From the NCBI RefSeq assembly GCF_038007465.1, contig NZ_JBBOXF010000001.1, positions 894,501 to 958,500 of the forward strand: a stretch of DNA of 64,000 nt. The letters are read 5' to 3'. The notes under the pieces are model-generated. The model saw only the letters and a program-made list of their open reading frames with translations, ran no database searches and was not told the origin of the DNA. A program made the translations under genes and the position numbers. Positions 25,271 through 34,555 of the stretch are shown piece after piece; position 1 is the first letter of the stretch; each line of letters opens with the position of its first letter. This DNA comes from Sporosarcina sp. FSL K6-1508 (lineage in GTDB: Bacteria; Bacillota; Bacilli; Bacillales_A; Planococcaceae).

Positions 25271-25881
25271 CGAAAGTAAAAATTTGCGGACTACTGGAAA
25301 AGGAACATGTGAAAATGGCGGTCGACGCAGGAGTGGACGCCATAGGTTTTGTCTTCGCACCGAGCAAGCGACAAGTGACGATTGCCAAGGCACAAATGTT
25401 GGCAGAGAATATTCCGCCTGAGGTAATGAAAATTGGTGTATTTGTAGACGATTCACGGGCATTTATCGAAAAGACCTATCGAGAAGTGCCATTAGATTTT
25501 GTTCAATACCATGGAAATGAAAGCCCTGATTTCATTAATAAAATCGGACTTCCTTCCATTAAAGTGATATCAGTTCACAGCAGTGAAGATATAAAGCAGG
25601 CTGCACAATATGAGGCGGACTACTTTTTGTTCGATACACCTGGAACGGACTATAAAGGCGGCAGTGGAAGAATATTCGATTGGCAACTGATGAGAGAGTG
25701 CGATGTACAGTCGGATAGCATCATTCTCGCAGGGGGACTGAATGCGGAAAATGTCGGTGAAGCAATCCGGACTGTACAGCCATACATGGTGGATGTTTCA
25801 AGCGGCGTGGAAGTTATGGGAAGAAAAGATGAGAACTTAATGCGCACATTTATTAAGGTGGTCAAAGAGGAGGAGAGATGA
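25267..25881 (+). CDS. trpF: Phosphoribosylanthranilate isomerase
   Basis: 204 aa. The start KVKICGLLEKEHV carries the catalytic Cys7 region. GVDAIGFVFAPSKRQV, VQYHGNE and FDTPGTDYKGGSGRIFDW (catalytic Asp) are typical. The C-terminal phosphate site is LAGGLNAENV...VDVSSGVE. It catalyses the Amadori rearrangement between TrpD and TrpC steps. It overlaps trpC by 4 bp. Confidence 0.95.
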   Translation: MTKVKICGLLEKEHVKMAVDAGVDAIGFVFAPSKRQVTIAKAQMLAENIPPEVMKIGVFVDDSRAFIEKTYREVPLDFVQYHGNESPDFINKIGLPSIKVISVHSSEDIKQAAQYEADYFLFDTPGTDYKGGSGRIFDWQLMRECDVQSDSIILAGGLNAENVGEAIRTVQPYMVDVSSGVEVMGRKDENLMRTFIKVVKEEER

Positions 25882-25884
25882 GTT

Positions 25885-27099
25885 ATGGTAAAAGAATTGG
25901 ATGGTTCACAAGTATCCAAAGCAGGGCGGTACGGAAAGTTCGGCGGTCAGTTTGTTCCTGAAACGTTAATGACAGCGCTCATTGAACTGGAGGCTGCATA
26001 CGATGAAGCGATTGCGGATCCGGGTTTCATGGAAAAAGTAAGTTATTACTTAAAGGATTTTGTTGGACGGGAGACACCGCTATATTTTGCAGAAAGACTT
26101 ACAAAAGAAGCAGGCGGCGCCAAGATTTATCTTAAACGGGAAGATTTAAACCATACGGGCGCACATAAAATCAATAATACAGTCGGACAGGCGCTCCTTG
26201 CGATGCGCATGGGCAAAAAGAAAATTGTTGCGGAAACGGGGGCGGGTCAACACGGAGTAGCAACAGCAACGGTATGTGCCTTATTTAATCTTGAATGCGT
26301 TATTTATATGGGGAAAGAAGATATTCGCAGGCAGGAATTGAATGTTTTTCGCATGGAGTTGCTTGGAGCAAAAGTCGTTTCAGTCGATAAAGGTTCCGGG
26401 ACACTGAAAGATGCAGTCAATGAGGCATTGCGCTACTGGGTGGCGAATGTGGAAGATACGCATTATATATTAGGATCTGCGCTTGGTCCGCATCCATTCC
26501 CGAGAATTGTTCGTGATTTCCAGCGTGTTATTGGTGTGGAAACGAGACGACAAATTGTGGAGAAAGAAGGGCGTCTGCCAGATGCAATTGTTGCGTGCAT
26601 CGGTGGCGGGAGCAATGCAATAGGCATGTTCCATCCATTTGTAGATGATGAAGACGTTGCTTTGTACGGCGTTGAAGCAGCGGGAAGTGGCATTGAAACG
26701 GGGCTTCATGCAGCTGCGATTGCGGATGGCAAAGAAGGCGTTCTGCATGGGGCATATATGTATGTGTTGCAAGATGATGATGGATTCATCCAAGAAGCCC
26801 ATTCCATTTCGGCAGGTCTCGATTACCCTGCTGTCGGACCGGAGCATTGCCATTTGCATGATATTGGGCGAGTTATGTACACATCAGTAACAGATACTGG
26901 AGCATTGGAAGGATTGCAGTTATTAGCGAAAGTAGAAGGAATTATTCCTGCGCTTGAAAGTGCACACGCTGTTCACTATGCATTAGAACTGGCAGGTACG
27001 ATGGGTGAGGAAGAAATTCTCGTTATTTGCCTTTCAGGACGTGGTGATAAAGATGTCCAAACGGTACGCGATGCTTTAGGAGGTGGCTTGAATGACTAA
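25885..27099 (+). CDS. trpB: Tryptophan synthase beta chain
   Basis: 404 aa, the TrpB1 type. The PLP lysine is Lys95 in HTGAHKINN. GAGQHGVATATVCA and the phosphate loop CIGGGSNAIGMF are present. It condenses indole with serine to give tryptophan in an alpha2beta2 complex with TrpA. AGGAGGAGAG precedes the ATG. The stop overlaps trpA by 8 bp. Confidence 0.97.
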   Translation: MVKELDGSQVSKAGRYGKFGGQFVPETLMTALIELEAAYDEAIADPGFMEKVSYYLKDFVGRETPLYFAERLTKEAGGAKIYLKREDLNHTGAHKINNTVGQALLAMRMGKKKIVAETGAGQHGVATATVCALFNLECVIYMGKEDIRRQELNVFRMELLGAKVVSVDKGSGTLKDAVNEALRYWVANVEDTHYILGSALGPHPFPRIVRDFQRVIGVETRRQIVEKEGRLPDAIVACIGGGSNAIGMFHPFVDDEDVALYGVEAAGSGIETGLHAAAIADGKEGVLHGAYMYVLQDDDGFIQEAHSISAGLDYPAVGPEHCHLHDIGRVMYTSVTDTGALEGLQLLAKVEGIIPALESAHAVHYALELAGTMGEEEILVICLSGRGDKDVQTVRDALGGGLND

Positions 27100-27889
27100 G
27101 CAAGACTTAACCAACGCGATTACTAATTGTGTAAGTCGCGGCGATAAGGCGTTTGTACCCTATATACTGGCGGGCGATGGCGGGCTTGAAACGATAAAGA
27201 AAAATATTTTATTTCTCCAAGAAACAGGCGTCACTGCAATTGAACTTGGTATTCCTTTTTCAGACCCGGTTGCAGATGGCCCCGTTATACAAGAGGCTGG
27301 CGAACGCGCACTTGCTGAAGGGGTAACGCTTCGCAAAGTATTACAAGAACTCGCTTTATTCAACGATGAAGTAACGGTTCCACTCATCATCATGACCTAT
27401 TTGAATCCGATTTTAGGCTATGGCATCAATGAATTTGCAAGGGATTGCCAGAACAGCGGGATTAGCGGTCTTATTGTGCCTGATTTGCCGTACGAGGAAA
27501 GTGGACTATTGCGTAATTCCCTTACAATATCTAAGATTGCACTTATTCCACTGGTCTCGCTAACGAGCCCGCCAGAACGGATTAAGAAAATAACAGCGGC
27601 AGCTGAAGGTTTTGTGTACGCGGTGACGGTAAACGGTATTACAGGGGTGCGGAATGGATTTGGCGAGGATCTTGCTGCCCATTTGGAGCAATTGAAAAAG
27701 GTAAGTCCTGTCCCTGTACTAGCAGGGTTTGGGATTTCAACGCCTGAACAGGTCCGGTCAATTGGTGCGCTTGCAGACGGAGTCATTGTTGGTAGCGCGA
27801 TTGTTACTGCTTTTCATATGGGAGATTTAGATTTAATACATTCACTTGTAGATGCTTCAAGAAATGAAGTTCACCAGACTATCAACTGA
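27092..27889 (+). CDS. trpA: Tryptophan synthase alpha chain
   Basis: 265 aa TIM barrel. The catalytic Glu lies in GVTAIELGIPFSDPVADGPVIQEA (about residues 46-69) and the Asp in LIVPDLPYEES. The phosphate-binding ends AGFGISTPEQV and GVIVGSAIV are normal. It cleaves indole-glycerol phosphate and channels indole to TrpB. Last gene of the operon; a very long terminator follows. Confidence 0.96.
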   Translation: MTKQDLTNAITNCVSRGDKAFVPYILAGDGGLETIKKNILFLQETGVTAIELGIPFSDPVADGPVIQEAGERALAEGVTLRKVLQELALFNDEVTVPLIIMTYLNPILGYGINEFARDCQNSGISGLIVPDLPYEESGLLRNSLTISKIALIPLVSLTSPPERIKKITAAAEGFVYAVTVNGITGVRNGFGEDLAAHLEQLKKVSPVPVLAGFGISTPEQVRSIGALADGVIVGSAIVTAFHMGDLDLIHSLVDASRNEVHQTIN

Positions 27890-27957
27890 AGTGTAGTAAA
27901 GATAGATATATGGACGAGAATATAAGAGAGTTGATCAGAAATCATGATTAAGATTTC

Positions 27958-28014
27958 AAAAAAGGCTCTCCCTTGTTACTCAGAATTTCTCTGAGTAACA
28001 AGGGGAGCCTTTTC
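27958..28014. terminator. Long bidirectional terminator after trpA
   Basis: A stem of about 24 bp with one mismatch, GGCTCTCCCTTGTTACTCAG against CTGAGTAACAAGGGGAGCC, flanked by A-rich and T-rich tracts. It can serve trpA from the left and the small secreted-peptide gene from the right. Confidence 0.93.
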
Positions 28015-28037
28015 AATCAATAACATTTTATTCAGTA

Positions 28038-28208
28038 TTAAGTTGGAATCGGACAATAACCTTGCGGGGTACATGCCGGCGGTTTTGACCCTCCCCCGCC
28101 GTCTGTAGGTAATGGAACTGGAAGAGAACTTCCTGCATTGGCAATCGGAGCTACTGCAAACATCAACAATAATGCCCCCGATAGTAAAAACGTTTTTTTC
28201 TTCTTCAC
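28038..28208 (-). CDS. Small secreted peptide precursor (56 aa)
   Basis: GTG start at 28208 with a perfect GGGAGGTGAT five bases upstream. The first 25 residues are a strong signal peptide: KKKK, then TFLLSGALLLMFAVAPI, with a likely cut after ANA. The mature part is about 31 residues, with proline-rich flanks, a GGGG run, and two cysteines near the end (ACTPQGYCPIPT). It has its own promoter and terminator. I recognise no family. It could be a signalling peptide, a bacteriocin-like peptide or a small structural secreted protein. Confidence 0.75.
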   Translation of the reverse strand: MKKKKTFLLSGALLLMFAVAPIANAGSSLPVPLPTDGGGGSKPPACTPQGYCPIPT

Positions 28209-28257
28209 TATGTATCACCTCCCTATTAATTTGTACATCCTCTGTCTTCGTTGTTTT

Positions 28258-28287
28258 AATGTAAGAATCCTCTATATTTTCCGTCAA
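28258..28287 (-). promoter_or_regulatory. Promoter of the small secreted-peptide gene
   Basis: On the minus strand TTGACG (28287-28282), an 18-bp spacer, and TACATT (28263-28258). It is placed about 50 bp before the GTG start. Confidence 0.5.
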
Positions 28288-28401
28288 ATTTAAAAAATGG
28301 TAGTAATTAATCAGATAATTTTATGTAGGAGAGTAAAAAGACCTGCCAAGTTGAGGGGTTATAAGTTCATTCACATATCCGGCCTTAAAAAAGTTAACTT
28401 A

Positions 28402-29223
28402 TTAACCTTCTTTTTTTCTTATCCATTCAGTCCCAAAATCGACAAGCGGTTTCATCGGAACGACTTTGCAAAGGGCTTGACCCAACTTGCCATCAAGGAC
28501 GATACCAGGGTTTATTCCCTCGAAAGCTTGGCCTAACGCTGGGAAAACGTCTGAATCGACATCGGCCATATCGAAAGTGGCCCAAAAACGTTCGCCGTCT
28601 TGCATGATAGCGGCTCCTTGAGGGGAAACTGTGAGTCCAGGGACCAGGTATTCGGATAAATGAAGAGCTGTACACGATTCATAACCGACACCAATCATAA
28701 TGACTTTCACATTCGCCACCAACATTTTCCCGAGCGGAGAGCTCATTCCAAATGAATCTTCAAGCGGGTGTTCAGCCATCCATTCATCTGCATGTAGTCC
28801 CCATGCCATGAAGGAATGAGCGGGATGAGGACTGCGAATTGTTTCTGGGTGGCGGTGGAAGCAATCGGCAATTTTCCCCATTCCGCGCAGATGGGTTAAG
28901 CTAGGATTGTAAGCGGGGATAGATTGACGTATTGGTTCATGCCAGGCCTTCGGGACAGGTGGAAGCATCCAGTAAGATGGTTCAGAATTGTCGGCAGACT
29001 GTGCAGGCATGATAATTGTACCGTTACGAGTCACTGTTTCAATGAGTGATTCGACGACGGCTTGTGCACCGCCCGCAATCCAGCCCATCGACTTGAGGGA
29101 TGAATGGACAATGATGTGGTCACCCGATTTGACGCCAAGTGTGCTAAGTTGTTCTTTTAGAGTTTCTTTTGATTGGAATGAAGGAGTTTGTTGAATAGCT
29201 TCAAATTCGGTCAAGTGAATCAC
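28402..29223 (-). CDS. AAC(3)-family aminoglycoside N-acetyltransferase-like protein
   Basis: 273 aa. The N-terminal LGVKSGDHIIVHSSLKSMGWIAGGAQAVVESL and TIIMPAQSADNSEPSYW, and later SFMAWGLHADEWMAEHPLEDSFGMSSPLG, match the Antibiotic_NAT family (B. subtilis YokD-like). Members use acetyl-CoA to acetylate the 3-amino group of 2-deoxystreptamine, but many chromosomal homologues have unknown natural substrates. The gene is monocistronic and divergent from the DUF4003 gene. Confidence 0.82.
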   Translation of the reverse strand: MIHLTEFEAIQQTPSFQSKETLKEQLSTLGVKSGDHIIVHSSLKSMGWIAGGAQAVVESLIETVTRNGTIIMPAQSADNSEPSYWMLPPVPKAWHEPIRQSIPAYNPSLTHLRGMGKIADCFHRHPETIRSPHPAHSFMAWGLHADEWMAEHPLEDSFGMSSPLGKMLVANVKVIMIGVGYESCTALHLSEYLVPGLTVSPQGAAIMQDGERFWATFDMADVDSDVFPALGQAFEGINPGIVLDGKLGQALCKVVPMKPLVDFGTEWIRKKEG

Positions 29224-29332
29224 TCAATTCTGTAGATATTTTCAAAAAGCATAACAATTAGTAGATGTTTTGCCAAGTTTAGTGAAACCTTTCTTGCGGA
29301 CAAGCGTACATATATAAAAGGAGATGTGGTCA

Positions 29333-30307
29333 ATGGATGCGAATGTGATTAGACAGGAAGTCGAAACGACATATGAGAAAGTGAAGTCGTTGGCAGGTTG
29401 GACGGTGGATAAAAACGTCGTGCTGACAATTACATCGTATTATGTCACATCCGAAAGGGAATTTGATGCGGAAAGTTTGAGTAGAGTGATGGATGCACTG
29501 AAAAGCAAATCAAGTTGGCTTTCTCCGCTCCGCGGCAATCTTCTTCCGATGATGGCAGCATTTCTAGATCAGCCTGGAGCGGATATTGATAAAGAAGTGA
29601 ATCGTTTATTCGCGAAGCAGCAAGTTTTAAAAGGTTTAGGTTTCCGTAATACAATCCATTCGTATTTGGCTGCACTTCTCTTGACGAACGACACAAGTCT
29701 CTATGAAAATGAAGCACGTCAAGCTAAAAAGCTATATGATGCGATAAAAAAACGACATTTCTTCTTGACGTCTGATGATGATTACGCATATGCAGTATTG
29801 TTGGGTAAAAGAGGTGCCGATCCAATGGAGCATGCCAAATCGATGCGAGTGTATTATGATGCACTGCGGACTGAGGGATTCCGGTCGGGGAATGAACTGC
29901 AATGGCTGTCACAGGTAATGACTTACATACAAATTAAATTTGAACCGAGTCTTGTAGCAAGGGCAGCAGAAGTCCTTATCCATTTTAAGCAGAATACGAA
30001 AGTGCGGCCTGTTCATTATCCAATGATTGGATTCCTAACTGTTTTTGGGATAGATGATGCAGAATTAAAGAATATTGTCGAATTGACACACGCATTGGAA
30101 GAATCAAAACCATTTAAATGGAATCGGGAAATGGCACTCTCTATTGCGATTGGGTATATTATGCATCAGTTAACTGAAAGTGCAGAAGCGGCAAGTGTCA
30201 GTCTTGCAACGTCAGTTGAATTAATTATACAAGCGCAGCAAGCGGTAATGGCAGCAACGATTGCGGCAATGGTTGCATCTTCCTCAGCAAGTTCATCAAA
30301 TAATTGA
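29333..30307 (+). CDS. DUF4003 family protein
   Basis: 324 aa from ATG 29333, chosen because AAAGGAG lies nine bases upstream; the in-frame ATG at 29324 abuts that site. It is a largely alpha-helical soluble protein with no signal peptide, matching DUF4003 by its general features (AKQQVLKGLGFRNTIHSYLAALLL). The last 45 residues are a low-complexity Ala/Ser tail (AQQAVMAATIAAMVASSSASSS). Function is unknown. It is single and followed by a strong terminator. Confidence 0.65.
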   Translation: MDANVIRQEVETTYEKVKSLAGWTVDKNVVLTITSYYVTSEREFDAESLSRVMDALKSKSSWLSPLRGNLLPMMAAFLDQPGADIDKEVNRLFAKQQVLKGLGFRNTIHSYLAALLLTNDTSLYENEARQAKKLYDAIKKRHFFLTSDDDYAYAVLLGKRGADPMEHAKSMRVYYDALRTEGFRSGNELQWLSQVMTYIQIKFEPSLVARAAEVLIHFKQNTKVRPVHYPMIGFLTVFGIDDAELKNIVELTHALEESKPFKWNREMALSIAIGYIMHQLTESAEAASVSLATSVELIIQAQQAVMAATIAAMVASSSASSSNN

Positions 30308-30382
30308 ATTGGCATCCATGTTTTGATGGAAAAAATGGCGGAACTCGTAATAATTCTGTCGAAGATATCTTTTCTGAACAAT

Positions 30383-30424
30383 AAAAAACGATTTCATTCA
30401 AATTTTGAATGAAATCGTTTTTTG
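30383..30424 (+). terminator. Rho-independent terminator
   Basis: A near-perfect stem, AAAAAACGATTTCATTCAAA against TTTGAATGAAATCGTTTTTT, which may act in both directions. Confidence 0.95.
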
Positions 30425-30565
30425 TGTTTAATAAATAATGTGACAAATTATTTTTCAAAAAAGATTAAGAATATTTCGGTTTAGAAAGTGCTTTAAAACC
30501 AACGTTTGTAACCTGTTTGTCATATATGAAATATACCGAGGTTTTAATATTCTAAAAAAATAGTG

Positions 30566-30594
30566 TTGTCATCTATAAATTTGTATAGTATATT
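30566..30594 (+). promoter_or_regulatory. Promoter of the opp-like operon
   Basis: TTGTCA (30566-30571), a 17-bp spacer, and TATATT (30589-30594), about 75 bp before the first gene. AATATTCTAAAAAAA at 30546-30560 weakly resembles a CodY box. Confidence 0.65.
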
Positions 30595-30669
30595 GGTGCA
30601 AGCAAACAAATATCAGAAAATTTACTATACACAGTTTGGGAGTTTAAGTAATGTAAGGAGGAAGTTTTC

Positions 30670-31689
30670 TTGGGAAATCCAGTATTGGAAATTGAGAATC
30701 TACGCACATCGTTTAGCATCAAGGGTAACTACTACGCGGCGGTAGATGATGTTTCCTTAACAGTCCATGAGAATGAGGTCGTCGCAATCGTAGGAGAATC
30801 GGGTTGCGGGAAAAGTGCACTCGCTCTTTCCATAATGGGCCTTCATAATCTGAAAACTACGAAGCTTGAAGGACAAGTTAACTTTAAAGGTCAGAATCTT
30901 TTGAACCTGCCGGTATCTAAATTGAATAAGGTTCGCGGCAAAGACGTGGGAATGATTTTCCAAGATCCAATGACTGCACTTAATCCGTTAGCCACGATCG
31001 GTAGACAGATTGAGGAACCGATGGATTACCATATGAAACTTTCGGCAGCAGAAAAGAAAAAACGTGTCCTTGATTTACTCCGGCGTGTAGGTATTAAAAA
31101 TGAACAGCACGTCTTTGGGCAGTACCCTCATGAACTGTCTGGCGGTATGAGGCAGCGTGTGGTTATCGCAATCGCACTTGCTTGTGACCCAGTTCTTGTA
31201 ATAGCGGATGAGCCGACGACAGCATTGGACGTAACGATTCAAGCGCAAATCATGGATCTTATGAAAGAACTTCAAAATCAAATTAAATCAGGCATTATTC
31301 TTATAACACATGATCTTGGGGTCGTAGCAGAAATGGCTGACCGTGTAGCGGTTATGTATGCGGGTGAAGTGGTCGAAATTGCTGAAGTTCGTGAACTCTT
31401 TGCGAATCCTTTACATCCTTATACCCGTTCGTTATTAAATTCAATCCCGACTAATTTGGAATCAAAAGAAAAGCTTCATGTTATAGAAGGAATTGTCCCT
31501 TCTATACAGAAGCTTGATCGGATAGGCTGCAGGTTTGCTCCGCGTATTAAATGGATTCCTGAGGAAGACCATGAAAAGAATCCTAAACTAAACGAAGTAC
31601 AACCAGGTCATTTTGTCCGTTGTAGCTGTTACAAAAACTTCCACTTCCCTGAGGAGAGAGTAGGAGCAGAAAATTATGTCACTACTTAA
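30670..31689 (+). CDS. Peptide ABC transporter ATP-binding protein, OppD-like
   Basis: 339 aa starting at TTG with AAGGAGG upstream. Walker A GESGCGKSA, signature LSGGMRQRVVIAIAL and Walker B LVIADEPTTALD are intact. The C-terminal oligopeptide-transporter extension (NPLHPYTRSLLNSIP...GCRFAPRI...CSCYKN) contains cysteines that may hold an Fe-S cluster, as in OppD/DppD homologues. It pairs with the next ATPase. First gene of a five-gene operon in the order D-F-B-C-A; it overlaps the next gene by 14 bp. Confidence 0.93.
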   Translation: MGNPVLEIENLRTSFSIKGNYYAAVDDVSLTVHENEVVAIVGESGCGKSALALSIMGLHNLKTTKLEGQVNFKGQNLLNLPVSKLNKVRGKDVGMIFQDPMTALNPLATIGRQIEEPMDYHMKLSAAEKKKRVLDLLRRVGIKNEQHVFGQYPHELSGGMRQRVVIAIALACDPVLVIADEPTTALDVTIQAQIMDLMKELQNQIKSGIILITHDLGVVAEMADRVAVMYAGEVVEIAEVRELFANPLHPYTRSLLNSIPTNLESKEKLHVIEGIVPSIQKLDRIGCRFAPRIKWIPEEDHEKNPKLNEVQPGHFVRCSCYKNFHFPEERVGAENYVTT

Positions 31690-32602
31690 AGTAAATAATT
31701 TAAAAGTACATTATCCGATACGAGGAGGTTTTCTCCGTCGGGTGGTCGATCAAGTCAGGGCAGTTGATGGCGTCAGTTTTGAACTTGAGCCAGGGGAGAC
31801 GTATGGCCTTGTTGGTGAGTCAGGTTGTGGGAAAACGACAACTGGGCGCGCAATTATCGGGCTCAATAATTCAACGGACGGAGAAATCTTATTTGAAGGC
31901 AGTGACCTTGCAAAACTAAAACGTGCAGATAGAAGACAACATATAAAAGACATTCAAATGATTTTTCAAGATCCTTACTCTTCATTGAATATCCGGAAAA
32001 ACGTCTTGAACATTATTGCGGAACCACTCCGCAACTTCGAACGCATGTCACCAGGTGAAGAATTAAAACGGGTACAAGCGCTCGTTGAACGTGTCGGTTT
32101 GAATCCTGAATCAATTTATAAATACCCGCATCAATTCTCGGGGGGACAAAGACAACGAATTGGAATTGCACGCGCACTTACATTAAATCCGAAATTGATT
32201 ATTGCGGATGAACCTGTATCGGCGCTTGATGTATCTGTACAAGCGCAAGTTTTGAACTTCATGCAGGAAATTCAAAAGGAATTTAATTTAACCTATTTAT
32301 TTATCTCTCATGACTTAGGGATCATACAGCATATGTGTGACCGTATCGGTATCATGTATAAAGGCCGTTTTGTTGAAGAAGGAACAGCTTCTGATGTTTA
32401 CAATAATCCACAACACTTATACACGAAAAGACTTATTGCTGCAATTCCAGAAATGAATCCGGAAAAGCGATTTGAGAAAACGCATCTCCGCCAGTCCATC
32501 AATGAAGAATACCGAGCAGACTATGATAATTATTTCGATAAAGATGGACGGATGTTTGACCTGAAAAAGGTTTCTGATACACATTCCGTTGCAGTGCAAT
32601 AA
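31676..32602 (+). CDS. Peptide ABC transporter ATP-binding protein, OppF-like
   Basis: 308 aa. Walker A GESGCGKTT, signature FSGGQRQRIGIARAL and Walker B LIIADEPVSALDVSVQAQ are intact; the last is an OppF hallmark. The C-terminal tail is 45 residues longer than the core and charged, and the usual terminal cysteine motif is missing. It forms a heterodimer with the preceding ATPase. Confidence 0.93.
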   Translation: MSLLKVNNLKVHYPIRGGFLRRVVDQVRAVDGVSFELEPGETYGLVGESGCGKTTTGRAIIGLNNSTDGEILFEGSDLAKLKRADRRQHIKDIQMIFQDPYSSLNIRKNVLNIIAEPLRNFERMSPGEELKRVQALVERVGLNPESIYKYPHQFSGGQRQRIGIARALTLNPKLIIADEPVSALDVSVQAQVLNFMQEIQKEFNLTYLFISHDLGIIQHMCDRIGIMYKGRFVEEGTASDVYNNPQHLYTKRLIAAIPEMNPEKRFEKTHLRQSINEEYRADYDNYFDKDGRMFDLKKVSDTHSVAVQ

Positions 32603-32619
32603 AGGGGGATTATGAAAAA

Positions 32620-33588
32620 ATGCTAAAATTCATCTTTAGAAGAATACTAATCATGATCCCGCAATTGATTCTTCTGAGTTTGATTATATTTGTGCTTGCG
32701 AAGGCAATGCCAGGTGATGCCATCACAGGAGCTTTCGCCGGAGATCCGAATGCGACTGCAGAACAAATAGAACAGATTCGTGAAAAACATGGATTAAATG
32801 ATCCGTGGTATGAGCAGTATGGACGCTGGATTGGAAATGCAGTCCAAGGTGACTTCGGAATGTCTTATATGTATAAGCAACCGGTCACTTCTTTACTTGC
32901 CGGAAGGGTCGCAAATACGGTCCTGTTAGCATTAGCCACATTGATTGTCACGTATTTAATCGCCATCCCACTTGGAATTGTTGCGGGAAGGTGGACAGAC
33001 ACATGGGTGGATAAAATGATTGTCACCTATAATTACTTTGCATTTGCTACACCGCCATTCGTTTTTGCGCTTCTAATGCTATTCCTTTTCAGCTTCATTC
33101 TCGGTTGGTTCCCTATCGGGGGTAGTGTCGATATAAAATTTGAGGTCGGCTCATGGGATTATATTGTTAGTAAAGCAAAACACCTTGTCTTACCAGTCAT
33201 GTCAGGAGCACTTCTCGCCACATTCGGAACAATCCAATATTTGCGAAATGATATTATTGACACGAAACTGAAAGACTTTGTCAAAACGGCTCGTGCAAAA
33301 GGGGTACCTGAAAGAAAAGTTTATACACGCCATATCTTGCGGAACTCACTTATACCGATAGCTGCCTTTCTAGGTTATGAAATAACTGGTCTTATCGGCG
33401 GATCCATTTTCATTGAATCGATTTTCAGTTATCCCGGACTCGGACAACTTTTCTTAACATCAATCGGCGCTCGTGATTTCACTGTTGTTACGGCCCTTGT
33501 CATGATTTTAGGCACGGCCACAATCGTGGGAACAATGCTATCGGATATCATCTTGAGCATTGTAGATCCACGCATCCGAGTTGAATGA
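32620..33588 (+). CDS. Peptide ABC transporter permease, OppB-like
   Basis: 322 aa, six membrane helices. N-terminal OppB signature FIFRRILIMIPQLILLSLIIFVLAKAMPGD, and the EAA loop FVKTARAKGVPERKVYTRHILRNSLIPIAAFLG near residue 235. GGGGGA lies before the ATG. It forms half of the peptide channel with the OppC-like permease. Confidence 0.94.
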   Translation: MLKFIFRRILIMIPQLILLSLIIFVLAKAMPGDAITGAFAGDPNATAEQIEQIREKHGLNDPWYEQYGRWIGNAVQGDFGMSYMYKQPVTSLLAGRVANTVLLALATLIVTYLIAIPLGIVAGRWTDTWVDKMIVTYNYFAFATPPFVFALLMLFLFSFILGWFPIGGSVDIKFEVGSWDYIVSKAKHLVLPVMSGALLATFGTIQYLRNDIIDTKLKDFVKTARAKGVPERKVYTRHILRNSLIPIAAFLGYEITGLIGGSIFIESIFSYPGLGQLFLTSIGARDFTVVTALVMILGTATIVGTMLSDIILSIVDPRIRVE

Positions 33589-33618
33589 TGAATAGGGAGG
33601 AAAGGGGAGGGAAAACAG

Positions 33619-34533
33619 ATGAAAGATACAATATCTCTAAATGAGAAGCAGCTCATGGCTCAAGAAAAAATTAATAATCCATCGTTCATAAAAACGATTT
33701 GGCGTGAAATTAGGAACGACAAAATGGCGCTAGGATCACTTATCCTACTTACGATTCTTTTGTCGGCCGCCTATCTATCTCCGTTATTTATCGATCAGAC
33801 ACAACTAGTAAGGGTTGACTTTAAGAATATCCATAAACCACCTTCCGCAGAACATTGGCTCGGAACAGATGACGGTGGCCGGGGAATTTTCGGACAACTG
33901 TTGCTTGGTGCAAAAAACTCATTCACAATCGGAATTTGTGTCACATTGATTGCAGGTTTGTTAGGTTTAACAATAGGACTCATTGCAGGTTTCTTCGGTG
34001 GCCTCGTTGATAATATCATTATGAGAATTATTGACTTTCTGATGGTTTTGCCATCACTTATGTTCATTATCGTTTTTGTAACAATCGTACCTAATTACAC
34101 GATATTCAGTTTTATCCTTATAATGAGCGCCTTCGCCTGGTTTGGGAAAGCGAGACTCATCCGTTCAAAGGGACTTGCAGAAAGGGAGCTAGATTATATT
34201 AATGCTTCCAAAACGTTAGGAACACCAAGTTGGAAAATTATGTTTTTTGAAATGTTCCCTAACTTGAGTTCCATCGTTATTGTGAATATGACACTTACTC
34301 TTGCAGGAAATATCGGGTTGGAGACCGGCCTCACATTCCTTGGTTTCGGTCTTCCTACAGGCACACCCTCTCTTGGGACGCTAATCGCTTTTGCGAGAAA
34401 TCCTGATATTGTGCAAAATAAGTGGTGGGTATGGTTACCCGCAGCATTACTGATCCTAGTAATGATGCTGTGTATAAATTACGTCGGCCAAGCGGTCAAA
34501 CGCGCGTCTGACGCAAGACAAAGATTAGCCTAA
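33619..34533 (+). CDS. Peptide ABC transporter permease, OppC-like
   Basis: 304 aa, six membrane helices. N-terminal OppC segment IWREIRNDKMALGSLILLTILLSAAYLSPLF and HWLGTDDGGRGIFGQLLLGAKNSF are diagnostic. The EAA loop is DYINASKTLGTPSWKIMFFEMFPNL. GGGGAGGG precedes the ATG. It partners the OppB-like permease. Confidence 0.94.
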   Translation: MKDTISLNEKQLMAQEKINNPSFIKTIWREIRNDKMALGSLILLTILLSAAYLSPLFIDQTQLVRVDFKNIHKPPSAEHWLGTDDGGRGIFGQLLLGAKNSFTIGICVTLIAGLLGLTIGLIAGFFGGLVDNIIMRIIDFLMVLPSLMFIIVFVTIVPNYTIFSFILIMSAFAWFGKARLIRSKGLAERELDYINASKTLGTPSWKIMFFEMFPNLSSIVIVNMTLTLAGNIGLETGLTFLGFGLPTGTPSLGTLIAFARNPDIVQNKWWVWLPAALLILVMMLCINYVGQAVKRASDARQRLA

Positions 34534-34555
34534 AAAAATAGGGGAGGTAATACAA

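Noticed and set aside
25867..25884. A fourth TRAP site before trpB
   Set aside because: Only three GAG triplets are in 5-nt phase, which a strong purine-rich Shine-Dalgarno sequence explains.
31676..32602. Degenerate OppF lacking its C-terminal cysteine motif as a pseudogene
   Set aside because: All ATPase motifs are intact, the frame is full length, and the operon context is complete; the tail is merely divergent.
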